Source: JAGWBJ01 sp964291465
GTDB lineage: Bacteria > Chloroflexota > Dehalococcoidia > Lucifugimonadales > JAGWBF01
DNA: 64,000 bases
Reading direction: 5' to 3'
NCBI GenBank assembly: GCA_964291465.2
Contig: OZ219942.1
Coordinates: 186,001 to 250,000, forward strand
Below the pieces are notes generated by a model, which was given only the letters and a program-made list of their open reading frames with translations, was not told where the DNA came from and did not search any database. The translations under genes were made by a program, and so were the position numbers. Of the stretch, positions 1 to 7,671 are shown one piece after another. Every line of letters starts with the position of its first letter. Position 1 is the stretch's first letter.

Positions 1-261
1 CTCGTCGAAGAGCTGGTTGCAGCGGCGGGCGATGACGGGCCACTCCTCGGAGCCTATGGCCAGCCGCACGAAGTCCTCCTGGTAGAGCTGCTCGGCCTCC
101 ACCCGGGCCACGGTGTTGGCCTCGGGTATCCGGTCCAAGAGCTCTTGGATGGATACCTGGCGGCCTCGCTCGCTGTAGGCCACCAGCTCCAGCCGGTCCT
201 CGGTCGTGTAGGATATGGTGCCGCCCGTGCCCACCACGCGCACCCTGGGAAGCGCTGTCAT
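1..261 (-). CDS. L-asparaginase family protein, N-terminal part (runs off the left edge)
   Basis: Reading leftward from an ATG at 261 gives 87 uninterrupted codons to the window edge. Residues 8-16 read RVVGTGGTI, the glycine/threonine nucleophile loop of bacterial L-asparaginases (the first T of TGGTI is the catalytic Thr), followed by an SY segment and a helix-rich stretch typical of the N-terminal domain. The enzyme would hydrolyse asparagine, or a related amide, to aspartate and ammonia, which fits the many amide hydrolases in the window. No signal peptide is seen, so it is probably cytosolic. It is divergent from the RidA-fusion gene. The C-terminal domain lies outside the window, so glutaminase or other amidase specificity cannot be excluded. 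Confidence 0.8.
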   Translation of the reverse strand, partial: MTALPRVRVVGTGGTISYTTEDRLELVAYSERGRQVSIQELLDRIPEANTVARVEAEQLYQEDFVRLAIGSEEWPVIARRCNQLFDE

Positions 262-312
262 CTCAACTATCCTCGCCGTGGATGAGTATGGTCGCCAGCC
301 TCGACGCTGACG

Positions 313-342
313 ATGGTAACGGCCCTTTTGGGCCTCTGTCAA
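313..342 (-). promoter_or_regulatory. Sigma70-type promoter for the asparaginase gene, with a palindromic spacer
   Basis: On the minus strand, TTGACA (337-342) is followed after 18 bp by TACCAT (313-318), about 50 bp upstream of the asparaginase ATG. The spacer contains a perfect palindrome, GGCCCAAAAGGGCC (321-334), which could be an operator. The promoter call rests on sequence match only. Confidence 0.5.
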
Positions 343-368
343 CGAGATGTACAAACACCACTCCGCCG

Positions 369-397
369 TTGACACGGCGCGAGGTGAGGGTTAGGTT
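369..397 (+). promoter_or_regulatory. Sigma70-type promoter for the RidA-fusion gene
   Basis: TTGACA (369-374), a 17-bp spacer and TAGGTT (392-397) lie 44 bp upstream of the ATG at 441. The -35 box is a full match, the -10 box is partial. It is arranged back to back with the asparaginase promoter at 313-342. Confidence 0.55.
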
Positions 398-440
398 TAT
401 CAGGAGCCACCCAAGGCCCCCAAGGGTGAAAGGAAGCCCC

Positions 441-1604
441 ATGTCCATTCAACGCATCAACCCCAGCTCCCTCAGCAGGTCCCGCGGACTGAGCCAGGTG
501 GTCCGCGTGGAAGATACCGTGTACATCTCGGGCCAGACGGCCCTGGAGAACGGGATAGTCGTATGCGTCGGCGACATCGATGGACAGCTCGATCACGTCT
601 ACGGCTCCATCAACAGGGCCCTGGAGGAGGTGGGTGGAGGGTTGGAGAACCTGGTGAAGATCACGGCCTACACCACCCGGCCCGAGTACTACCGCGGCGT
701 GGTCGACGCCCGGGCCCGGTTCCTCGGACCCAAACCCGCCGCCAGCAGCACCGTGATCATACCGGCCCTAGAGCACCCCGACCTCCTGGTGAAGGTAGAG
801 GCCATCGCCGTAGTTGGAGAATCTGGGCGCCTGAAGGAGTCCATCAACCCGCCGGAAATGACCACGCCGGAGCACCACGCCATGCTCGTAAGGGTAGGAG
901 ACGTGGTGTACGTCTGCGGGCTGTGCGCCTGGGACCCCGAGGGCAACATCGTCGACATCGGAGACCCGTCCGCCCAAGCGGACCAGCTCTACAGGAACTT
1001 GGACATCTGCCTGAGCTCCGTCGGCGCCACTCGGCAGGACGTGGTGAAGACGACCACATTCTACACCCATCCTCTCTACTACAACCCGCTGCGCGCGGCC
1101 CGCGAGGCCTACTATGGTCCCGTTCTGCCCAACAGCGCCTCCGTCGTGGTCTCCTACCTGGCCAACCCCAACGCCGTTGTGGAGATCGAGGCAATCGCGG
1201 TAATAGGCGGAGCCAAACGGCGACTCAACCCCGAGGAGATGCCCGAACCCTGGGGGTTCACCCACGTGGTGCAGGCGGGAAACACGGCGTACATCGGCGG
1301 CGTCATAGGGATGGACCGCGCCGGCACAATCACCGCGAAGGGCGGCGTGGAGAGGCAGGTAGGCGTGCTCTACGCCAACCTCGAGGCGGGGTTGAGATCC
1401 CTCGGCGGGACCGGTTCCAGCGTGGTGAAGACCACCACCTACTGTACACGGCCCGAGTACCTCTCCGTCGTTGCACAGGCCCGTCGAGACTTCTACGGCG
1501 ACACTCCTCCCACGTCCTCCACCGTCGTGGCCCAAGGTCTCGTGACCCCCGAAATGCTGGTCGAGATAGAGGCGATAGCCCACATCGAACGGGCGGACGG
1601 CTGA
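441..1604 (+). CDS. Triple-domain RidA/YjgF/UK114 fusion protein lacking the catalytic arginine
   Basis: This 387-aa protein holds three complete tandem RidA domains (about 6-125, 135-250 and 258-380), each ending in the family signature VE(A/I)EAIA or close variants. Ordinary RidA is about 130 aa and works as a homotrimer, so this looks like a covalent trimer. In E. coli RidA the sequence ARSC contains the Arg that binds the imine substrate's carboxylate. At that place domains 1, 2 and 3 read ASST, SASV and SSTV, so the Arg is missing three times. Family knowledge says subgroups without it (Rid4-7) lack classical enamine deaminase activity. The start at 441 was chosen because of AAGGAAG eight bases upstream and because it begins at the first domain; an open frame extends to 282 but carries unrelated sequence. 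Ligand unknown. Confidence 0.88.
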   Translation: MSIQRINPSSLSRSRGLSQVVRVEDTVYISGQTALENGIVVCVGDIDGQLDHVYGSINRALEEVGGGLENLVKITAYTTRPEYYRGVVDARARFLGPKPAASSTVIIPALEHPDLLVKVEAIAVVGESGRLKESINPPEMTTPEHHAMLVRVGDVVYVCGLCAWDPEGNIVDIGDPSAQADQLYRNLDICLSSVGATRQDVVKTTTFYTHPLYYNPLRAAREAYYGPVLPNSASVVVSYLANPNAVVEIEAIAVIGGAKRRLNPEEMPEPWGFTHVVQAGNTAYIGGVIGMDRAGTITAKGGVERQVGVLYANLEAGLRSLGGTGSSVVKTTTYCTRPEYLSVVAQARRDFYGDTPPTSSTVVAQGLVTPEMLVEIEAIAHIERADG

Positions 1605-1642
1605 CATAGACGGTTGAGCTAACCCCAGAGTTGTTTTGCGGC

Positions 1643-1648
1643 TATAAT
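1643..1648 (+). promoter_or_regulatory. Possible -10 box before the deacetylase pair
   Basis: A perfect TATAAT lies 43 bp before the ATG of the first deacetylase, in the short gap after the RidA fusion. No good -35 box is present at 16-18 bp, so it may be weak or need an activator. Confidence 0.35.
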
Positions 1649-1690
1649 GGGGCCAATGGTCCAGCTACCAGAGGGGGAGGTCCAGGAAAG

Positions 1691-2590
1691 ATGATAGGCC
1701 GCGACCTCAAGGGTTACGGAAAAGACTACCCGGTAATCTCCTGGCCGGGCGACGCCCTGCTGGCCGTGTCCCTGGCGGTGGCGTTCGAGGAGGGGGCCGA
1801 GCGGTCCCCCCTCTACGGCGACGATGGCCCTGAAATCAGCCCCCAACCGGTGAGGCCCCAGGGGTCGGGACGGGCCTGGACCATCGAGTCCACCTTCGAG
1901 TACGGTTCACGCCGGGGTATCTGGCGCCTGATGGACATCTTCGACAAGCACGACGTCAAGGCCACCTTCTTCTGCTCCGGCGCCGCCCTGGAGGCCAACC
2001 CCCAGGCCGCCCGCAGCATCACCCAACGGGGGCACGAAGCCGCCGGCCACGGCTACCGGTGGCTCCCCTCCTACGAGCTCAGCCGCGACCAGGAGAAGGC
2101 GGACATGGAGAGGGCGGTCAAGGCGATACAGGAGACCTCGGGCCAGCGGCCCGCAGGCTGGCACAGCCGGGCGCCCAGCGTCCACACCCGGGAGCTGCTG
2201 GTGGAGAACGGGGGATTCCTCTACGACTCGGACTCCTACAGCGACGACCTGCCCTACTTCGCCCAGGTGGAGGACCGGAGATTCCTCACCATTCCCCACA
2301 GCCACGACACCAACGACGAGAAGTTCCTGCCGGCGCCCCTGGTCCCGGGGTTCACCAGGCCGGACCAGTTCTTCACGACCCTGAAGGGGACTTTCGACCG
2401 CCTGTACGACGAGGGGTCCAGCAACCCGAAGATGATGACCGTCGGGCTGCACCTGCGCCTCTCGGGAAGGCCGCCAAGGGCCGCCCAGGTGGACCGGTTC
2501 ATCCGCTACGCCAAGGGGTTCCCGCGAGTCTGGTTCCCCCGCCGGGTGGACATAGCCCGCTGGTGGACGGAGCACTACAACGACCTCTAG
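1691..2590 (+). CDS. Polysaccharide deacetylase family protein, PuuE (allantoinase-like) type
   Basis: A 299-aa NodB-fold protein. It has the PuuE-type layout: an FEEGAE segment near residue 34, EYGSRRGIWRL near residue 71, GHE...GHGYRW around 114-122, YDSDSYSDDLPY around 178-189, and a C-terminal VDIARWW. PuuE is a metal-independent allantoinase of purine breakdown; its relatives hydrolyse various cyclic or linear amides. The canonical deacetylase metal motif TFDD is replaced by FEEG. The ATG at 1691 follows a GGAGG 13 bp upstream. It is followed 47 bp later by a close paralogue on the same strand. The substrate could be allantoin or another ureide; the sequence does not decide this. Confidence 0.85.
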   Translation: MIGRDLKGYGKDYPVISWPGDALLAVSLAVAFEEGAERSPLYGDDGPEISPQPVRPQGSGRAWTIESTFEYGSRRGIWRLMDIFDKHDVKATFFCSGAALEANPQAARSITQRGHEAAGHGYRWLPSYELSRDQEKADMERAVKAIQETSGQRPAGWHSRAPSVHTRELLVENGGFLYDSDSYSDDLPYFAQVEDRRFLTIPHSHDTNDEKFLPAPLVPGFTRPDQFFTTLKGTFDRLYDEGSSNPKMMTVGLHLRLSGRPPRAAQVDRFIRYAKGFPRVWFPRRVDIARWWTEHYNDL

Positions 2591-2637
2591 GAGCACGCGA
2601 GGCCATCCATGATTCCAACGACTCCAGGAGAGCGGAC

Positions 2638-3567
2638 ATGCTGACATCGGTACGAGACTTCGTGGGCTACGGGGAGGACTTTCCCAGGATCAAGTGGCCC
2701 GGAGGCGCCCGCGTGGCCATCTCCCTGGTCATAAACTTCGAGGAGGGCTCGGAGATGTCCCCGTGGGTGGGGGACCCGATAGCGGAGCCGACGGGGGAGG
2801 CGTTCCAGGACCCCGCCGGGCAGCGCAGGCTGGTCAGCGAGTCCCAGTACGACTACGGCGCCCGGGTGGGGTACTGGCGCCTGCTGGACGTCCTGGACAA
2901 GTACGACGTAAAGGCCACCGCCTTCGCCTGCGGGATGGCCCTGGAGCTGAACCCCGAGTCGGCCAGGGAGCTCACCGCCCGGGGTCACGAGCCCGCCAGC
3001 CACGGGTACCGTTGGGCGCCGGCCTCCATGGATACCGTCGAGGAGGAGCGGGAGTACATACGCAAGACGGTGCAGGCGGGGCTGAACACCACCGGGGAGC
3101 GGCCGCTGGGCTGGCTGAGCACCACCAGCAGCGGACACACCCGGGAGCTGCTGGTGGAGGAGGGCGGCTTCGTCTACGACTGCGACTCCTTCGCCGACGA
3201 CCTCCCATACTTCGTCAACGTCCACGGGAAGAAGTGGCTGGTCCTGCCCTACGATCTGACGACCAACGACATGCTCTTCTCCCATAACCCCGGCTACGCG
3301 CAGCCCGAGGACTTCTTCTTCCAGCTCAAGGAGGCCTTCGACTGCCTCTACGAGGAGGGGGCGACCCACCCCAAGATGATGTCCGTGGGCCTTCACCTGC
3401 GCTTCGCCGGCAGACCGGCCCGGGCCCAGGCGCTGGACGACTTCATCCGGTACGCGAGGAGCTTCCCGGGCGCGTGGTTTGCCCGGCGGATCGACATCGC
3501 CCGCTGGTGGCTACAGGAGTATGGTGACATGCCGGCCCTGCCCAGGGAGCAGCCCGGCGCTCCATAG
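2638..3567 (+). CDS. Polysaccharide deacetylase family protein, PuuE-like (second of a tandem pair)
   Basis: A 309-aa paralogue of the preceding gene with the same blocks: FVGYGEDFPRIKWPGG at the N-terminus, NFEEGSE, YDYGARVGYWRL, GHEPASHGYRW, CDSFADDLPYF and a C-terminal RRIDIARWW. It is closer than its neighbour to characterised PuuE in the N-terminal block. The ATG at 2638 has GGAGAG just upstream. As in the first copy, the usual TFDD aspartate is a glutamate-containing NFEEG. The two genes form a short operon and may act on related substrates or as a heteromer. No signal peptide, so a cytosolic amidohydrolase is more likely than a cell-wall deacetylase. Confidence 0.85.
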   Translation: MLTSVRDFVGYGEDFPRIKWPGGARVAISLVINFEEGSEMSPWVGDPIAEPTGEAFQDPAGQRRLVSESQYDYGARVGYWRLLDVLDKYDVKATAFACGMALELNPESARELTARGHEPASHGYRWAPASMDTVEEEREYIRKTVQAGLNTTGERPLGWLSTTSSGHTRELLVEEGGFVYDCDSFADDLPYFVNVHGKKWLVLPYDLTTNDMLFSHNPGYAQPEDFFFQLKEAFDCLYEEGATHPKMMSVGLHLRFAGRPARAQALDDFIRYARSFPGAWFARRIDIARWWLQEYGDMPALPREQPGAP

Positions 3568-3614
3568 AAGTAGGCCCACCCACCAGCACACCAACCGATA
3601 TACGAGGAGGTCCC

Positions 3615-4913
3615 ATGGCCAACGACTCGACGTCCGACCTGACCATCAGCTCCGAGGATGTGGTCCGCGCCGCCTGGGAGGAGGCGCCGGACCGGCTGGC
3701 CGACCTGGCCGGGTCCCTCACCGACGCCCACAACGCCTGGCACGAGCACAGCATCAACCTGGTGGCGTCCCACAACGTTATGAGCCCCCGGGCCAAGGCC
3801 ATCCTGTGCTCGGACCTGGTGGAGAACATCTCCTCGGGGGCCATCGGCTCCCGGCCCCACACCGGCACGGTGCTGCTGGACCGCGTCGAGACCATGCTGG
3901 TGGAGACGGCCAAGAAGCTGTGGGGCGTGCCCTACGTGGAGTACCGGGCGCCGTCGGGCAACCTGGCCAACGCGCTGTTCATGCTGGGCACCATGGACCG
4001 GGGAGACCGGGTGATCGGCCTTCCCGAGAGGTACGGGGGCCACTACAGCTACTCGGACAGCTTCGCCACCGAGCGGAGCCTGGAGTGGACGGACATCCCC
4101 TGCTACGGGGAGGACATCCCCGAGATAAACCTGGAGCTCCTGGCCGACGAGGTGGACCGGGTCAGGCCCAAATGGCTGATGGTGGGCAGCGCCACGTCCA
4201 TGTTCCCGTACCCGCTGCGAGAGATGTCGGAGATCGCCCGGGGCGTCGGGGCGCGAATCTTCTTCGACGGGGCCCACTTCCTGGGCCTCTCCGCCGGAGG
4301 GCAGTTCCAGGACCCCCTGGCGGAGGGGGCGACGGTGATGACCGGCTCGACCCAGAAGACCCTCCCGGGGCCGGTCGGCGGCATGGTCCTGATGCGGGAC
4401 GAGGACGTGGCCGAGCGGGTGATCGAGAAGACCAACGCCTTCATCTCCAACTACAACAACAACCGCTGCGCCGCGCTGGTGGTCACCCTGGCCGAGATGA
4501 TGGCTTTCGGGCAGGAGTACGCGGCGAAGGTGGTGAGCAACGCCCAGGCGCTGGCCCGGGCCCTGGACGCCGAGGGGTTCCGGGTGCAGGGCAAGGACAG
4601 GGGATTCACCACATCCCACGTCGTCGTGGTCGACCTGCGGTCCGTCATGGACAGCACCACGGCCATCCGGGACCTGGAGACGGCGCGCATCTCCTGCTCC
4701 AAGGCCGGCTGGCCGGCCACCTACCCCGACAAGCCCGGCCTGCGCCTGGGCGCCAGCGCCTGCACGAGGCGGGGCATGGGCGACGACGACATGAAGCAGG
4801 TGGCGCGGCTCCTACGGCGCGTCCTCCTCCTGGACCGGGAGGACCCCGCCCTGGTCCGCCGGGACGTGCAGGAGATGGCCGCCGCGTTCACGGGCGTGCA
4901 TTTCTGCTTCTAG
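3615..4913 (+). CDS. Serine hydroxymethyltransferase-like PLP enzyme with altered active site
   Basis: A 432-aa fold-type I PLP enzyme of the GlyA family. The PLP lysine is K248 in TGSTQKTLPGP, preceded by the DGAH motif (D218, H221) and the SGxxAN loop (114-119). Two positions depart from real SHMT. The glutamate of the LxASEN motif, needed for folate-dependent chemistry, is His53 (VASHN), and the His before the lysine is Gln247. It is therefore probably not a standard glycine/serine C1 enzyme; a folate-independent aldolase or transaldolase on beta-hydroxy amino acids is a reasonable guess. GAGGAGG precedes the ATG. It lies 47 bp after the deacetylase pair and may share their transcript. Confidence 0.82.
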   Translation: MANDSTSDLTISSEDVVRAAWEEAPDRLADLAGSLTDAHNAWHEHSINLVASHNVMSPRAKAILCSDLVENISSGAIGSRPHTGTVLLDRVETMLVETAKKLWGVPYVEYRAPSGNLANALFMLGTMDRGDRVIGLPERYGGHYSYSDSFATERSLEWTDIPCYGEDIPEINLELLADEVDRVRPKWLMVGSATSMFPYPLREMSEIARGVGARIFFDGAHFLGLSAGGQFQDPLAEGATVMTGSTQKTLPGPVGGMVLMRDEDVAERVIEKTNAFISNYNNNRCAALVVTLAEMMAFGQEYAAKVVSNAQALARALDAEGFRVQGKDRGFTTSHVVVVDLRSVMDSTTAIRDLETARISCSKAGWPATYPDKPGLRLGASACTRRGMGDDDMKQVARLLRRVLLLDREDPALVRRDVQEMAAAFTGVHFCF

Positions 4914-4930
4914 GAAACGGCCACGGGCTT

Positions 4931-4960
4931 TTGCGATGTTGGCGGCTTTCGTGCTAACAT
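4931..4960 (+). promoter_or_regulatory. Possible promoter of cassette A
   Basis: TTGCGA (4931-4936), 18 bp, TAACAT (4955-4960), in the 132-bp gap before the DUF1501 gene. Match to consensus is moderate; this short gap is the most A+T-rich spot nearby. Confidence 0.35.
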
Positions 4961-5045
4961 TGACCAAACCCGCCACGTCCCGGTCCACGACGCCGGCAGG
5001 GTGGACCCTTTCGGCGGTCCGGACAGTCTCGACAGGAGTAGGTCC

Positions 5046-6170
5046 ATGACCTCGAACCAACGCTCCCTGGTGGTGATACAGCTCTCGGGCGGCAACGACT
5101 ACATGAACACCGTGGTGCCCTACGGCAACGGGCTCTACTACGACTGGCGCCCGTACGTCAGGATCGAGCAGGAAGACGTGCTCCCGCTGGACGACTACCT
5201 GGGCATCAATCCCGACGTGCCCGTCATCAAGGACCTGTGGGACGAGGGCAACGTGGCCGTCGTCAACGGCATCGGCTACGCGAACCCCAGCCGCTCCCAC
5301 TTCCGCGCCATGGACATCTGGCACACGGCTGAGCCCGACAGGGTCGGCGACGCGGGATGGCTGGGCCGGGCCGTCCGAGACATGGACCCCACCGCCGAGA
5401 ACGTGCTCACCGGCGTGAACTTCGGCAGGGGACTGCCCAGGGCCATGGCCTGCAAGGGCGTGCCCGTGGCGTCGGTGGGGAACCTCGAGACCTACGGCCT
5501 CTTCCCCGACAAGGTCGAAGAGTGGAACCGGCGCTACGCCCTGGAGTGCTTCGCCAAGATGTACGGCGCCCGGGGAGGGGACGCCGTCCGGGAGGTCCTG
5601 GGGCAGACGGGCTCCGACGCGCTGAAGGGCGCCGACATCCTGCGGACCGCGCCGGGCAAGTACTCCTCCAGCGTCGAGTATGGCTCCAGCGACATAGCCC
5701 AGAACCTGAAGGCCATCGCCCAGGTCATGTTCGCCGACCTGGGCACCAGGGTCTACTACACGCAGCTTGGCAACTTCGATTCCCACGCCGGGCAGCTCCC
5801 CGTCCAGTCCAAGCTCCTGAAGGAGCTCTCCCCAGCCCTGCGGGACTTCACCGACGACATCAAGGAGCACGGCCGTGAGAACGACGTGGTGATTCTCATG
5901 TTCTCCGAGTTCGGCCGGCGCGTGCGAGACAACGGATCGGGCACGGACCACGGCTGGGCCGGCGGCGCCTTCGTCGTAGGAGAGCCCGTGGCCGGCGGCC
6001 TGTACGGCGAGTACCCCTCCCTGGACGAGGGAGAGTTGGTGGAAGGCGACCTCCGGTTCAACAACGACTTCAGGTCCACCTACTCCACCATCCTGGAGCG
6101 GTGGCTGGGGCTGGAGGCGGCGCCCATCGTCAACGGCAGCTTCGAGCAACTGGACTTCCTCCCCCGCTGA
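5046..6170 (+). CDS. DUF1501 family protein, cassette A
   Basis: A 374-aa DUF1501 protein, a family placed in the alkaline phosphatase superfamily. Family landmarks are the N-terminal SGGNDYMNTVVP, NGIGYANPSRSHF, GVNFGRGLPRA, FSEFGRRVRDN and TDHGW (likely metal-site histidine). Most planctomycete and proteobacterial members begin with a twin-arginine signal; this one starts directly at the conserved strand (MTSNQRSLVVIQL), so it should stay in the cytosol. The ATG at 5046 has AGGAG eight bases upstream. It leads a three-gene unit with DUF1800 and an NHL protein. A paralogue at 42139-43278 is very similar in the N-terminal half. The biochemical role is unknown. Confidence 0.9.
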   Translation: MTSNQRSLVVIQLSGGNDYMNTVVPYGNGLYYDWRPYVRIEQEDVLPLDDYLGINPDVPVIKDLWDEGNVAVVNGIGYANPSRSHFRAMDIWHTAEPDRVGDAGWLGRAVRDMDPTAENVLTGVNFGRGLPRAMACKGVPVASVGNLETYGLFPDKVEEWNRRYALECFAKMYGARGGDAVREVLGQTGSDALKGADILRTAPGKYSSSVEYGSSDIAQNLKAIAQVMFADLGTRVYYTQLGNFDSHAGQLPVQSKLLKELSPALRDFTDDIKEHGRENDVVILMFSEFGRRVRDNGSGTDHGWAGGAFVVGEPVAGGLYGEYPSLDEGELVEGDLRFNNDFRSTYSTILERWLGLEAAPIVNGSFEQLDFLPR

Positions 6171-6221
6171 CCCGGCGGGACTCCCGCGCTCCCGGTATGC
6201 CCCAGTCCCAAAGGAGGCAAG

Positions 6222-7655
6222 ATGGCTGACTCCGATATCGCCCTGATGGCCCACCTGATGCGGAGAGCCGGGTTCGGCGCCTCCCGGGACGAGCTGGAGA
6301 GGCTGGCGGCAAAGGGCTACGAGACGGTCGTGGAGGAGCTGTTCGCCCCCGGCGAATCCCGGCACATGCCCGACGACGTGATCCAGCGCTACCACGCCGA
6401 CGTCCACGACCATCGCTTCATCGGGGCCTCCACCGCCTACTGGCTGTACCGGATGATAACCACGACCCGGCCCATGGAGGAGAAGATAGCCCTGTTCTGG
6501 CACGGCATCTTTGCCACCGGCTACGCAAAGACCAACTCGTCCAAGAACCAGGTGGCCCAGATAGACATGTTCCGCAGGTGCGGCGCCGGCAGGTTCGACA
6601 CCCTGCTGGTGGAGCTGTCCAAGGACCCCACCATGATCATCTGGCTGGACAACAACGAGAACCACAAGGGGGCCATCAACGAGAACTACGGACGGGAACT
6701 GCTGGAGCTGTTCTCGATGGGCATCGGCAACTACACCGAGCAGGACATCAAGGAGTGCGCCCGGGCCTTCACGGGCTGGACCCTGGGCAACGCGGAGTAC
6801 ATGGCCGCCCGGGCCGCCAAGGACTCCATCCACCCCTACAGCCGCATCGGGTGGCACTTCGCCTACCGGGACTACGACCACGACGACGGCGAGAAGACCT
6901 TCCTGGGCGAGACGGGCCGCTTCAACGGCGAGGACATCATTGAGATCATCTGCCGCCAGGAGTCCACGGCCCGGTTCGTCGCCAGGCACCTGTACGACTT
7001 CTTCGTGGCCGACGAGGCTCCGGTCCCCCAGTGGTCTTACACGCCCCCGGTGGACCCCGAGGCGATACAGACGCTGGTGGACGCCTACTTCGACAGCGAC
7101 CACAACATAGGCGCGATGCTCAGGGCCATGTTCCTCTCGGACTTCTTCAAGGAGGCCCGCTTCAAGCACGTCAAGTGCCCCGCGGAGATGGTCGTCGGCA
7201 CCCTGCGCATGAGCGGGAGCGTCACACGGCCCACCTGGGACATCATCGAGCCCGTCAACCTGATGGGGTACATGGGCCAGACGCTGCTGAACCCGCCGTC
7301 GGTGGAGGGCTGGCATGAGGGCGCCGAGTGGATCAACAGCGGGTCCCTGGTGGACCGGGTGAACTTCGCGTCCAGGGAGATGAGCGACCCCGGACACCCA
7401 GGAGTCAGGGCCATCATAGACCGGCTGGCGGCCCAGGACGGCGACGCGTTCACGCCGGAGGGTCTGGTCGACCGCTGCCTGGACCTGATGGGCCCCATGA
7501 CCGTGTCAGAGGACACGCGCGAGTCCCTGGTGGAATACGCCGCCCGGCTTGGCGACACCGACCTGAAGGGCCACCAGCCCGGGGACGAGGCCGAGCGGCG
7601 CGTCGGAGAGCTTCTCGGCCTGATCGCGGCCACCCCCGAGTACCAGCTAGCGTAA
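6222..7655 (+). CDS. DUF1800 family protein, cassette A
   Basis: A 477-aa DUF1800 protein, the usual genomic partner of DUF1501. Landmarks are AHLMRRAGFGAS at the start, LFWHGIFATG, NENYGRELLELFSMGIGNYTEQD around 153-175 (the most conserved block), ARAFTGW, and NPPSVEGW near residue 350. No signal peptide or membrane segment is seen. AAGGAGG precedes the ATG at 6222 by five bases. It starts 51 bp after the DUF1501 stop and is followed 16 bp later by the NHL gene, so the three should be co-transcribed. The function of DUF1800 is not established; in several bacteria such pairs are tied to surface or secretion traits. Confidence 0.9.
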   Translation: MADSDIALMAHLMRRAGFGASRDELERLAAKGYETVVEELFAPGESRHMPDDVIQRYHADVHDHRFIGASTAYWLYRMITTTRPMEEKIALFWHGIFATGYAKTNSSKNQVAQIDMFRRCGAGRFDTLLVELSKDPTMIIWLDNNENHKGAINENYGRELLELFSMGIGNYTEQDIKECARAFTGWTLGNAEYMAARAAKDSIHPYSRIGWHFAYRDYDHDDGEKTFLGETGRFNGEDIIEIICRQESTARFVARHLYDFFVADEAPVPQWSYTPPVDPEAIQTLVDAYFDSDHNIGAMLRAMFLSDFFKEARFKHVKCPAEMVVGTLRMSGSVTRPTWDIIEPVNLMGYMGQTLLNPPSVEGWHEGAEWINSGSLVDRVNFASREMSDPGHPGVRAIIDRLAAQDGDAFTPEGLVDRCLDLMGPMTVSEDTRESLVEYAARLGDTDLKGHQPGDEAERRVGELLGLIAATPEYQLA

Positions 7656-7671
7656 CCCAAGACGGCAGGCC

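Noticed and set aside
4812..7397. An 861-codon minus-strand open frame antisense to the DUF1501 and DUF1800 genes
   Set aside because: The plus-strand genes have family motifs and ribosome sites; the antisense frame has neither.
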